Assembly: GCA_011317545.1 (NCBI GenBank)
Contig: WUJK01000018.1
Coordinates: 1-64,000 of the forward strand
Length of the DNA stretch: 64,000 nt
Direction: 5' to 3'
Source of the DNA: Coniella vitis
Taxonomy: Eukaryota; Ascomycota; Sordariomycetes; Diaporthales; Schizoparmaceae
Under the pieces are notes generated by a model. It did not search any database, had not been told where the DNA came from, and saw nothing but the letters and a program-made list of their open reading frames with translations. Shown in pieces: positions 48,349 to 58,978 of this stretch. Position 1 is the first letter of the stretch, and each line of letters starts with the position of its first letter. The position numbers and the translations under genes are program-made.

Positions 48349-48809
48349 TATTATAACCTACGGTTATATAGGTTATAGGAATAGGCTAACGTAATATAGT
48401 ATTAGAAGTCGGAACTATAACGAACCGATAGGATCTCTTATATAAGGACCTACGGATAATATAATCAGGGTTAGGGTTCTAATAGTTATATAGTCGATAG
48501 AGTCGCTTATCGACCCAGTCGACCTATATACTACGAGTCGATAAAGTCGCCTATCGACTGGATCGACTTATACTATAATAGAAGGATATAAGGATAGGAG
48601 TTTATAGCTTAATATTAGATAGTTTCCTTATAGTCTTTAGTTGTAAATCTAAGTATTATTTTATATAATAGGGTAATCCCTCTTAATTATATATAATACT
48701 TAATATTACTCGATAACGTACGAAGACTTAAAGGTAATACTTCCCTATCCTGCTAATATATAACTTATAAGTACTTCCAGAATCAGGGATTTAGGCAAGG
48801 ATCATTATA
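48349..48809 (+). repeat. E4 right LTR (type C, 461 bp)
   Basis: Begins tattataacctacgg, ends aaggatcattata. Its central segment has tagtcgatagagtcg-type repeats as in the solo LTR at 3897-4356. The purine tract precedes it. Confidence 0.92.
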
Positions 48810-50460
48810 TAATAGTAGAAGCCTTTAAGGATTAGTAATACTACCTTATTAACGTAAAATAATAAATTCTTATATATACGGATTATAAAAACCTTTAAGT
48901 ATTTACCTTAATAAAGCAGCTTAATAAATAATAAGTTAGATAGTACGAATTTCTATTAGAATTCGACTTTAAAATTATCTACTATAAAGGTAAGGAAAAC
49001 GAACGAATAAATGCTCTTAGTAGATAGTTAGATTATAAGGATAGTAATAGTAAAGACTAAGATATTATAGTAATCTTTAAGGAAGATTCGGAAGGTAACC
49101 TTATTATATTATCTATTACTAAGGAACTTAATATAATACTATATATCGAAGGAGAAATACCTAACCTCGATAATATAATAATATCGGAATAAAACGATTA
49201 TATTAGAAGTATTTATAGTATACTAGTATATAGATATTAAGGAATTAGAGTAACCTATAAAAGGATCTAATATTATTTAAACCTACTAAACCTTAAGAAA
49301 CGAATTATAGATATCGTTAATAACTATAATATATATAAACGGAATAAGATAGAACGATATAAACCTTATAGATTATTATAACCCCTATTAATACCTATAA
49401 CTATTTAGTTATCTATTAATCTAAACTTTATTACTAAACTACCCCTTTTACGAGAACTCTTAACTTAGGTATAGTACGATAGTATCTTAGTAATAGTTTA
49501 TAAACTAAGCAAATATATATATTTCCTATTATATAAAGAAAGTAATATTATAAAAGAACTCGTATATATATTCCTCCGTATTATTATTACTAACTATAGA
49601 ATACTTTAGGAAATTATATTAGATAGAGATAGAAAATTTATATTAAAATTCTAGATCTTATTTACTAAATACCTCGGAACGGTATAATATATATCTACGG
49701 TATTTTATCTATAAACGGACGGATAAATAGAATATACTAACTAGATTATAGAATAATATTTATAATACTATATTAACTATAAATAAGATAATTAGGTCGA
49801 ACTTTTACTAACCGTAAAGTTCGCTTATAATAGTATAGATATAACGAGTATAGAAAAATTATTATTCTTCCTATTCTATAGATATAACCCTATAGTATAT
49901 TACGAAATACTATTAGGTAGAAACGTAGAAATAGCAGACTAATATACTAAAAGAATTAAGCAATCGTATAAAGATACTCGATATATATTTTAGGATATTA
50001 AAGAATAGATAACGAAATACGCTAATTAGAAAAGGATTAAGGGATTAATCCTATAGAAGGGAGATAAAGTCTACCTTAATTATAAAAATATTAAAATTAC
50101 TAGATCTAGTAATAAACTCGATTATAAAAAACTCGGACCTTATAAAATTATATAATAGATTTTACTAGTTAACTATAAATTAGAAATCCTATATATACGC
50201 TTATACCTAATCTTCTATATTTTACTCCTAGAATTAGCATTAATAGACGCAGAACTCTCGTATAATATAGATATTATCGAACTAGAATAAGTATAATACG
50301 AAGTTAAATAGATTCTTAACTTATATAAATACGGATACGGAAAATAATACTTTATTAAATAGAAAAATTACGATAATTCGGAAAATACTTAGGAACTATT
50401 AAAGAATATATATTAAGACCTTATTAAAGAATACGAAAAATAAAAGTTATTATAGCCTCG
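48810..50460 (+). pseudogene. E5 pol 3' part
   Basis: Aligns with E1 32825-34460: RNase H end, integrase and chromodomain. It is heavily RIP-mutated. Confidence 0.83.
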
Positions 50461-50469
50461 GATAGAGAA

Positions 50470-50541
50470 GGTATTATAAGGAATTAAACCCCGGACCTCC
50501 TAATAAGAAACTAGGAACTCTAACTATTAAGCTATAAGACT
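50470..50541 (-). tRNA. tRNA-Arg(UCU)-like gene, RIP-altered copy in E5
   Basis: A 72-nt unit homologous to 34486-34557 with transitions in the T arm and D arm (the B box is changed to GGTTTAATTCC). The anticodon arm is readable with anticodon TCT. It is probably dead. Confidence 0.5.
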
Positions 50542-50689
50542 ACTTATATCTTTAATTATAATAGCTATCTATAGGAATAACTAGACCCCTTATTAAGGAT
50601 TATTAATAATAACTCTAAAGAAATTAAAATTATAAACTAGAAGCTCTAATACCCTATAAATTATTAATAAGAAAATTAGACGGAGATAA

Positions 50690-51240
50690 CGGAGAAATCC
50701 TAAACTAATTAAAATCCTTTAACGCGGTAATTATAAAACCCTTAGGTAATAAGCCTTTAGGAATAATCGGCTCTACGGAATAATATTTAGCCTCGGCGGC
50801 TAAACGCTCCTTCTCTACCTCCTTATATTCTATACGATCTAGGTCTTCTAGATTCGATAAACTATAACGAATAGTATATATTATCCGCTCTCGCTATATC
50901 TTCTTCTACCTATATAAGCGTATTAATTTATCTTCTAGCTCCTCGATCTTATCCTCTAACTTTTAATATTACGAAGAGATATATAAAAGGTCGGCAGAAT
51001 TAATTATCTCTAAAATATTATAACGAGGAAGCTTTAAATATATATACTCGGTATAACGAGAAGAATTACTAGGGGAAACTTAATAAGAAGTCTTACCCTT
51101 AGAATCGTAATAAGAGTAAGGACGTATCTCGAAGGCGTTCGAAAGAATAATTAAGTATAAGGATAACTTCTATTTAGTAGAATTAAACCTTAGATTTAAC
51201 GAATAAGGTTTCGTTATACGAGAAGATAACGATATAACGA
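50690..51240 (-). pseudogene. E5 antisense coiled-coil ORF (variant iii), decayed
   Basis: Closely parallels 47690-48300 in E4, with more RIP changes. The purine tract aaaagggagataa and LTR follow to the right. Confidence 0.6.
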
Positions 51241-51336
51241 ATTAGGAAAGTATAATCCGAAGTAAGAATATTAGGTAGGATTATTTACGGAAATATTATA
51301 AGTCTTTAGGGATAAAGACTAATAAAAGGGAGATAA

Positions 51337-51806
51337 TATTATAACCTATAAATATATAGGTTATAGGAATAGGCTAGCGTAATTATATATTAGTAAATCG
51401 GAACTTTAATAAACCGATAGGGATCTTTTATATAAGGATATCTAGATACTTATAATAATATAATTAGGGTTAGGGTCCTAATAATTATACGATCGATAGA
51501 ATCGATATCGATTATATCGACTAGTATACTATAGATCGATAGGATCGATATCGATTATATCGACTTACTAAGATAATAAAAGGATATAAGGATAAGAGTT
51601 TATAATTTAATATTAGATAGTTTCCTTATAGTCTTTAGTTATAAATCTAAGTATTATTTTATATAATAGGGTAATCCCTCTTAATTACTTATAATACTTA
51701 ATATTACTCGATAACGTACGAAGACTTAAAGGTAATACTTCCCCGCCTGCTAATATATAACCTATAGGTACTTCCAGAATCAGGGATTCAGGCAAGGATT
51801 ATTACA
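51337..51806 (+). repeat. E5 3' LTR (type C, 470 bp)
   Basis: Begins tattataacc, ends aaggattattaca. The central segment holds two gatcgatagratcgatatcg-type repeats. The right flank is cctta. Confidence 0.92.
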
Positions 51807-51829
51807 CCTTAACTATACTTAGAATATAG

Positions 51830-52866
51830 TAATTAAGTATATATTAGCCTCTAGAGAGTTCCTTCCTCTATTAATTATCTTTTATAGTAAAAGCGTTTAG
51901 TAATAGTAGTTTCCTCGGGATAATCTTAGCCTTTTTAGAGATTAGCAATTTATAAGCTCCGAGAAGGGCTAGACTAACTATTTAATTACTCTTAAGTAGC
52001 TAAAATTAGTATTTATTCCTCTTATAAGCCCGCTAGACCCTTACTAATAGCGGGTTCTCGTTCTAGATAGCTATTTAAGCTATATAATAGCTGAATTTAT
52101 ATAGGAATATTTCTCGAATAAAATCTAGCTTATTTTCTTACCTATATACTCTTCTTATATTCTTTAGCTACTCGATATAGGTATCTTTTCGTATCTAAAG
52201 CGAAAATATCGGTATTAGCTTACTTACTATAATACCTTCTTTAGTAAAGATGCTTCTAGTAAAGAGTTCTTCCTCCGAGCTTATACTAATTCCAGGAATA
52301 ATACTTTTACGAATACTAAAGGCCTTAAAGGGTAGTCTATAATAGAAATCTTCTCCAGGGACCTTACGAAAATCCTTAATAATCGTATAGTAAGAAGAAA
52401 TAACAACTTAAACCCCGGCCTACCTAAGAATAGCAATATTTCTTATATACTAATTAAAGATATTAATAAGAAACTCTTAGATATCCTCTTCCAGATACCT
52501 AGAAGCTCCAAGGATATAAATACCTTTAAAAAGGATTTAAAGGCGGCTAATAATAGCTATAATTATATAACTATTCGCTTATTATTTCGGAAGGTTAGTA
52601 AAAGTTTAGACCTTATTAATACTCGTATAGCAGTTCTATAAGAGAGAGCTGAAAAAGCTAAGGCAAGCCTAATTTAGCACTTAAAACTAAAGCGAAAGAG
52701 GGTTAAACCGGATCCGATTAGTAATTTTATAAAGCTAGCAGAGATCTAATAAGTAAGGGAGTTAATTCGGGAGGTTAAAGTAGAAGCGAATAGAAACACT
52801 AGTGCTAAAGATAATAAAGTCGCTTTACTAACTAAATCAGTTTTATCCTATATTATTATAGAGTAA
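51830..52866 (+). pseudogene. RIP-decayed Fot1/pogo-like (DDE_1) transposase, C-terminal half
   Basis: The plus-strand frame shows VFIPLTSPLDPY-like then RVLVLDSYLSYIIAEFIQEY (the DGHGSH region of fungal pogo transposases, eroded). LIFLP followed by LLDIGIFSYLKRKYRYQLTY corresponds to the LPPH...LQPLD-FSPLK block. A C-terminal coiled region follows (IRLLFRKVSKSLDLINTRI, LKLKRKRVKPDP). The final TAA is at 52864-52866. The N-terminal HTH half and the left inverted repeat are missing, cut by E5. A Tc1/mariner-superfamily DNA transposon, inactive. Confidence 0.7.
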
Positions 52867-52905
52867 AAGGGCAATATATAGATAGGTTTAGATCGATTAT
52901 ACGAT

Positions 52906-54082
52906 TAAAACTGGTTGAGTAAATTGATATTTAAGTTGGTTCGTATTATAGTTGCAACCCACGGAATATATGGTTCGTGAGGGGGGTGGAGCGTGAGTAG
53001 GTATGCCGACTTACAAGACCGTTTATAAAGCCCTGCCACTCCTCGCTGGTGTCTGCAACGGGGCAATGATCCTGAGTGACGGAGTGGCCAATTACAAGGC
53101 TTCAAAGCCATATTGCCTGGAGCACTACTGGGTAAGTAAATCGTTTGATCTGACCGCTATCACTTGGGAGCATACGGTATAACTCGAACTTATTAGCCGT
53201 CTTTGTCGCCAATCTGTATAAATTTCTCGATATACGCCCAGGGGCCGGCTTAATGTCACCGAGTAAATCTGCTTAACCCGGGACCTTAATCTGGATCTGC
53301 CCTTCTCCAAACTGCTTGGTTGTGCTACTGTAGAAGACATGGCGAGGACACGGTCTTAATACCGGATCCAGGTCTGATGTCGAATGTCAAAAACGTGTAC
53401 AAGATGTAAACACAAACCTTTTAAATCAAAATAGATGTTGATGCATCTCGTATAAAGACGATTGGTCAAGGCACAAGTGGAGACGCGAGCCTGGAGGGAA
53501 GTAGTACTGGAATGACGGATGAGCTCGGATTGCCTACCGTTGCAATAGCTATCTTATTCGTGGACTGTATGAACGCGGCGGAGGATAGCAAAACTTCAAA
53601 TCAGGAAACAATAGAACGTTTTTCAGAATTTCAGACGTTTTAACGCAGTGGTTGCAATTGCGGGTATTTGTATGAATATACACGATTTATTCCTATGCCT
53701 TTTGCTATCCTGCCTATATTCGCTTTCTTCTATTTTCGCGCGTGCTCCTTGACTATCTAGCTAGATACCCGCGGCTTCCTTGGCCCAGATATAAATGTGA
53801 CAGAAGAGGCTTTAGTGAAATCCCTCTGCTTCTAGCGAAGTAAGCAAGCATGAGCCTATTCCTCAATTCTCTGGCAATTAGCCAATGACGAATAACTCTT
53901 GGCACCACAGTCGAGTAGAGGTGCGCCAGAGTGGAGAGTACAAGCATGAAAACAGCAGATATTTCTCGTCATCTGTAGGCGAAGCTGATATGATTGACAA
54001 TGTTGGATGAATTGAAAGCCCGACGTCGCCATATCTCCACGCTTGATATAAAACCCAAGGGTTTCAAAGACATCACTTCTTC
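52906..54082. other. Transition from RIP-type to normal DNA; no confirmed gene
   Basis: CpA/TpG return from about 52908. Several short frames exist on both strands without recognisable domains. One short candidate exon is listed separately at 53003-53131. Nothing else is seen. Confidence 0.5.
53003..53131 (+). CDS. Possible first exon of a small gene (unsupported family)
   Basis: An ATG opens 43 codons (starts MPTYKTVYKALPLLAGVCNG) and ends at a strong donor, gtaagt, at 53132. A possible acceptor, tgtag at about 53334, would add about 35 residues before a TGA near 53447. No family is recognised and the model rests only on splice signals, so it may be chance. Confidence 0.2.
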
Positions 54083-55139
54083 TCACTGTGCGGCCTGGGC
54101 AGCGAGCAAGCCTCGAGCCAAATCACCCAGAACTCCCTCTTTTGACGCCTCCTCTTGAGAATTCAGGCCCCACGCTGTGGACGAAGCGTCAAGTACAGTC
54201 GCTCTTCTCATATCACGAATGAACTTGCCCTCAAAATCACCTCCACATGCCCGATGCATAACGCATGTATTGTCCTATTTTGTTTTCGGCTTATTAGCGC
54301 GTTACGAGTCCGCTGGCGACATGGCAACTCACCCAGATAACAATGTCTCCATCGTTCTCCCAGTCAACCTTGAAAGTGTACTTGTCTTGTATGGCGTGCT
54401 TCATCAATGCCTCCAGTACCGGCTGGCTGTCCTCTTTGCTCCAACCATCAATATGGTGTGCGTGTGCGGCAATATACATGTTCGTCCTTTGGCTAGCCTC
54501 GTGCACTTGAACCAGCTGATGGCGCGCCATAGAATTGTTCTCAGGCGCCATATACTGCAAAAACTCGCAGTCAGGGGCGGCTAGCTTTCTGCTATGCCAG
54601 ATGGAGTGCCAGACGACATAGTCTTTAATCCTATCCTTTGTCTCATCGTCCATTTCTTCATAGGCGGTTCTCGTATCAGCAAAGGCCGTTCCACCGCCAG
54701 TTCCCTTGGGTGGCAACTGGTGAGCACGTAAAATGCAATAACCGGCTCTACGAGGATTGTAAGAACAATCAACGTGGAACAGGTTATTACCTTGACCGAG
54801 CTGGAAATGTAAGCTGTCCTTTTGGACAATCGAACCATCTGCCTGAATATTCGATACGTCGGTCAATTCGTAGTAAGGGTGCAATCGGTATTGCTGGCCA
54901 GGGGCAACAACAACAGTAGAGCTGTCCAGCTCTCCCAGCTGACGTGCAAAGGCGACATGCCTTTCATCGTCAAGTTGAGCGCCGCGGAAGACCAGGACAC
55001 CGTACTTCGCCATACCCTCCCGGATTTTGGCGACAAGATCATCGGGTAGCGGCTTTGAAAAATCCACCCCGTGACACTCAGCCCCGAAAGTGGGGTGCAG
55101 AGGCTTGAAAGTCACTGCGGAGCCGTTTGTGATGGCCAT
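54083..55139 (-). CDS. TauD/TfdA-family Fe(II)/2-oxoglutarate dioxygenase (two exons)
   Basis: Exon 1 55139-54333 and exon 2 54274-54083, joined across a 58-bp intron (54275-54332; donor GTGAGT, acceptor TAG). This gives 332 residues, normal for the family. The iron triad is complete only after splicing: H122 and D124 in LFHVDCSYNPRRAGY, and H276 in DNTCVMHRA from exon 2. R293 in MRRATVLD is the 2-oxoglutarate-binding Arg. The N-terminus (FKPLHPTFGAECHGVDFSKP) is typical of fungal TfdA-like enzymes. It hydroxylates or cleaves a small organic acid, sulfonate or phosphonate using O2 and 2-oxoglutarate; the substrate cannot be read from sequence. It lies 2.4 kb from the PEP-mutase-like gene on the same strand. 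Confidence 0.9.
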
Positions 55140-55353
55140 TACTGTTGGTGGATGAAGAGGAATGCGTTGTCGATGGATGCTGAAAGTTGTTTGTCAGAGC
55201 CAGTCTTCAGGTTCAGACCCGATGTGCTCTTGGGCTTATATATTATTGCCTTGCAATAAGTGCCGCCTGTGCACGCCGTGAATATCAAGACACGTCGTGT
55301 ACACCGCCATAAAGAAGGTTCAGGCTACTGTGTTAGCGAGAGCGCTGATGAAA

Positions 55354-55441
55354 CGGCAGGCACTATTATTTGTTTATAGCAGCCGTTTGCGGCCCACGTT
55401 AGGGTTTAGCTAGACTTAATCTGCAGTACGTTTCCTCAGCT
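55354..55441 (+). repeat. Direct repeat copy 1 (about 90 bp)
   Basis: Shares gccgtttgcggccca, agctagactta and acgtttcctcag, in the same order, with 56056-56147. Several differences are C/T or G/A, suggesting mild RIP on this copy. Confidence 0.75.
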
Positions 55442-56055
55442 TAAAAGGTTTTGAGCCCATGGTTCGTTTTTCCCCGCTGTGAATCTGACAACCAAGGACA
55501 GCGTGTTCAAAAGAAATCTCACCACCGATACGGCAACGCACGCCGTTCTAAGGGGCTAAATACTTCTTTTCACCCTGAACCGATACTACTTTGGAGTGGA
55601 AATCACACAAAATATGGCCATTTACCCTGCTTCCAGGCTTGACGTATCGAACTAGCCGAAGCTCGATGCGTCGGGCGAGAACTACTACGAATAGCGTCAT
55701 TTCTAGGAGCGTATACTTCGACTTCACGGCATCGACAACATCGTTGACGGTAGCTATGCCAAACCCGGAATTTAGATACAGCGGTAAGACGATGATAGCA
55801 GCGTGATGACGACAGTATTTTTGCTTATCTCCGGATTCATCCACCCCGATTTATACCCATCGTTGAACGGGTGGGTAATGGCGGAGGATGCCTGGGCAGT
55901 ATTGGTCGATAGATTCGACCATGACACGAGCAACTTGCGATTTTACCTGATTCGCACACTACAAACCTTCGTCTCGATGACTAGATCACAGTCCAGCCGC
56001 ATATGGACACCTTTCGACAGCTGTGAGCGAATCTTCAAAATCGTAGGCCGTAGCC

Positions 56056-56147
56056 CCTGCACTGTTATCTGTTTACAGAGGCCGTTTGCGGCCCAGGTTT
56101 AGTTTCAGCTAGACTTATAAGAGGCCATCTGTCTACGTTTCCTCAGT
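56056..56147 (+). repeat. Direct repeat copy 2 (about 90 bp)
   Basis: Partner of 55354-55441, about 700 bp away, same orientation. Confidence 0.75.
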
Positions 56148-57595
56148 TCAACAACAGCATGCCCGGCGCCGCTGAGGTGCTCGAGGCCACCACGCCCGAA
56201 GCTTAGAACCCACCCAGGCAAGACACGATGTTTCTAGAACAGAAATAAGAAAACTGGAGAATGGGTGACCTAGATGTCACCTAGACTAGAGTTTACGAAA
56301 AACAATATAAGCGCCTTCAGTCCGGTTGGACTGCTCCAGCAGAAGCTCCAGTATGAAAATTAATTGTCGCAGCCCTCCACAGTGCGGCTACGGGCATGCT
56401 TCCAGGGAGGGCTTCAAAGCCACTGTATAAACCCTGCATCAGCGCAACGTCTAGAAAGAAAATGAGAAATCAAAACGCTGCGAATTAGGTTTTGGGCGCT
56501 CGGAGACCATTTTGGCCATACATTCGAGTATTCCCGGTAGGAAATCCTCGGAAGGCGCAGTTTGCACCAGCACCAAGACCTTCGGCGACGGGAGCGAAGA
56601 ACCTGGCCGAGAAAGGAACTGCCACAACCAAAGAGGAAACACCGGAATTAGGCAACTGCAACAGCACAAAAAATGACCGAGTTGGATGGTACCGATTCAT
56701 GGATTTATGAATTGGTTACCGTCCATTTCGATAGGTACATCTGATAGGTCTCCGGGCAATAATTCTTTTCTTGAAAAAAATCAAGTCTGCAGTAACACAG
56801 ACCGAGTGACAGTGGAGCAAAGGCATTAGGGAAGCAAGAACAATTGGATTTTGCTTGGATTCAGATGTTCAGAATACGCACTCGCACCTTTGCTCGCTTT
56901 ATTCACTCGACACTACGCTTTCTTACAACAACCCATTTTCCCAAAATCAGATCTAGATTATTGACCAAAGGAAGGAACGGGACAATGATAGAGCACTTCT
57001 AGGACTCATGCCTGATTGAGTGTGCTTGTGCTTGTATGGTGAATGTAAACTCAGGCTATACCTCAGCGCATAGTTCCAAAACACTTATGGTACTGTATGT
57101 TATCCTTAGTTTAGTGTATTGGAAAACACGGAGCCTTGCACAATCTCATTACATTCATTTCAGGGATTCTGAATGTGAGTACAGCCACCTCCGTGATATC
57201 TATCGAGAGGGTTCTCATTACAAAGTGAAGTTACACAGAAATGACCCTATAATAGAGGATATATTGATGGATTTCATGTCACAATTCTTCTCCGAACGCC
57301 AGTGATTTTGTAGTGTGTTCTGACCAAAACAGTATATACGCATTTATATCCAAGCACGGCAAACAGCATCGAATGAAAACAACATATCATTGCTCTGTGA
57401 TAACTCCTTCGTGAGCTCTATTTACGAGAGCTTCAAGCCTTCCCGTTGGAAGAATGCTGAAGACTAACAGTGACTCTAAAGATAAAACATCCCTGAACTC
57501 CTTCCCATTACCGAAAAGCTCTATAAAATTCGAAAGAAAGTGCATCCAAAGTAAAGAGGATGGAACAAGAAAACAGATAAAACCAAGTGCCATGA

Positions 57596-58978
57596 CTAGA
57601 TGAACAGAAGCTGCCTGCCGTTGACCGCCATCAACTCTTTCATATTAGCAACATGATCATCGCCCTCATCTCCCGCCCGATCACCCTCCACAAGAAGCCT
57701 TGCGACGCGAGACATGTTGTCGTTGGCAGCTTTCTCGGCCAGCATCCAATACTCTCTTTCCTCCAACGTCTCGCGGCCGCTAAGTCTGCGTTCCAACAGT
57801 TTGTGGTAAAGTGCGGTGTAATTTTGCGCTTGGAGGCACCTTTGCAGCTCCTCATCACCTGCAAACAAGCCCGGTCTTTGGACCTCAGGCTGCGACAGGA
57901 TCTGGATTTCTGGCGACGCGCTGGATTTGTGTGCGCGAATGCGAGCACGGATGAGGCTGACGAGCCGGGCCGCCTTGCCAGGGCCAATCTCACTTTGCCT
58001 TGCGATGATGAGGTCCTTCCTCGCGCGTAGGCTGTCTATGCTGGGGGCCTGCGATGGAGAAGCCCCCTGGAGGTCCTCGGTCAGGTGCCTCAACGCATAC
58101 ATCTTGGCACGGAATAAATGGTGGGCGTAGATGAGGATATTAGCGCCCGCATCGTACAGTGCCTTGTGCGACGCGCTCGAGTAGGCTGACGGGACGAGGA
58201 CGATGGGCGTCGTCTTGTCCGTGGACCTAAACTCGTCCAGAAATGACAGAACTTCGGTAGGCTGGGCAATCTTGCTGTGGATCATAATGGCATCTGCGCC
58301 GCCCTCATCACGGTACACACGAGCGCGGAGCTGCGCGTCGGCGAGCGTCTCAGCGAGCGAGGCGGCCTCGGCGACGGCATCGTTCTTGATGACGATGCGG
58401 GCTGTGAGCGACTCGATGCGCGCGGCAACCATCATGTTGCGGCCTGCGGCAGCGGCCTTGAAGGCGCGCAGTTTCTCGGCGAATTCGTGCGGCTTGGCGA
58501 GGCAGCCTGGGCCGGCGGACTCTGCGAACGAGTTGACTTTTTTGCCTGGCTCTGTCACAGCCTTGTCCTCAACGATGATCATCGAGATGCCCAGCTGCTC
58601 CAGTACGGCGACCAGGGCGGGGATTTCATCGAGTGGGCCGCCGCTGTCGCAGTCGTAGACGCCGCAGATTGGGCGTGCGTCTTGTGGCGCGAGGACCCTT
58701 GTGTGATATGCCAGGAGAGTGGCCCGGGTGAGCGGAGAGAGCAGCTCTGTATCAGGCAGACCCAGCTCAGTCGTTTGTGTGAGGCTGCTGATCCAGAAGC
58801 CGTCGAAAGCCTCGCCATGCTGACCAACTGTGTTGCGGACGATTTCCCGCGAATGAAGGTCGTGCGACTCCAGCAGTCTTACACGGCCGTTGTTTCGTGC
58901 AAGGCAGTCCTTGAGAAGCAGAGACATGACGGCTGAGTGTGTAATAATTTCTGAAGAAGGAGACTGGTAGAGGGACAA
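57596..58978 (-). CDS. PEP phosphomutase-family enzyme (isocitrate lyase/PEP mutase superfamily)
   Basis: 460 residues, no intron; a second in-frame ATG at residue 18 (58927) is an equally good start. Residues matching the known PEP mutase active site: W62 and S64 (FWISSL), Mg-site D109 and D111 (YDCDSGG), E137 in the EDK triplet, K147 and N149 in KKVNS, R187 (AARIES) and H234 (GADAIMIHSK). The EDK-x5-NS signature is present as EDK-x9-NS, a four-residue expansion of the gating loop. The barrel ends at about residue 330; a 130-residue C-terminal extension (from about RKDLIIARQSEIG) is not recognised. PEP mutase converts phosphoenolpyruvate to phosphonopyruvate, the first step to C-P compounds. 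The unusual loop leaves room for another PEP/ICL-superfamily activity. Confidence 0.82.
   Translation of the reverse strand: MSLYQSPSSEIITHSAVMSLLLKDCLARNNGRVRLLESHDLHSREIVRNTVGQHGEAFDGFWISSLTQTTELGLPDTELLSPLTRATLLAYHTRVLAPQDARPICGVYDCDSGGPLDEIPALVAVLEQLGISMIIVEDKAVTEPGKKVNSFAESAGPGCLAKPHEFAEKLRAFKAAAAGRNMMVAARIESLTARIVIKNDAVAEAASLAETLADAQLRARVYRDEGGADAIMIHSKIAQPTEVLSFLDEFRSTDKTTPIVLVPSAYSSASHKALYDAGANILIYAHHLFRAKMYALRHLTEDLQGASPSQAPSIDSLRARKDLIIARQSEIGPGKAARLVSLIRARIRAHKSSASPEIQILSQPEVQRPGLFAGDEELQRCLQAQNYTALYHKLLERRLSGRETLEEREYWMLAEKAANDNMSRVARLLVEGDRAGDEGDDHVANMKELMAVNGRQLLFI

Larger units (their letters stand above)
41204..48809 (+). mobile_element. E4: Gypsy copy with discordant LTRs (type B left, type C right)
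   Basis: A plus-strand copy of the 7.57-kb family with gag and pol in order. The left LTR (41204-41688, 485 bp) is type B and the right LTR (48349-48809, 461 bp) is type C. The flanks do not match (tccag on the left, taata on the right). A single retrotransposition event gives identical LTRs and a 5-bp duplication, so this is best read as a recombinant of two elements. Confidence 0.8.
48810..51806 (+). mobile_element. E5: 5'-truncated Gypsy copy
   Basis: Starts in the RNase H region, exactly at the end of the E4 right LTR. It continues through integrase, chromodomain, the antisense tRNA-like gene, antisense ORF variant iii, purine tract and a type C LTR. LTR, gag and RT of this copy are absent. 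Confidence 0.88.
55140..57595. other. Intergenic region, 2.4 kb
   Basis: Mostly normal composition. It contains a pair of about 90-bp direct repeats (listed separately). Frames at 55548-55844 (minus, 98 codons) and 57036-57305 (plus, 89 codons) have no recognisable domain and no supporting signals. The dioxygenase promoter should lie in the first few hundred bases. Confidence 0.5.

Noticed and set aside
51807..52905. Joining the pogo-like fragment with 23355-24126 as two halves of one transposon split by E3-E5
   Set aside because: The left segment shows no recognisable HTH/CENP-B motifs, and the flanking 5-mers (aggta, cctta) do not match, so the link is unsupported.
58203..58936. Plus-strand frames of 151 and 219 codons
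   Set aside because: They lie wholly inside the PEP-mutase-like gene on the other strand and show no domain; they follow from its GC-rich codon use.
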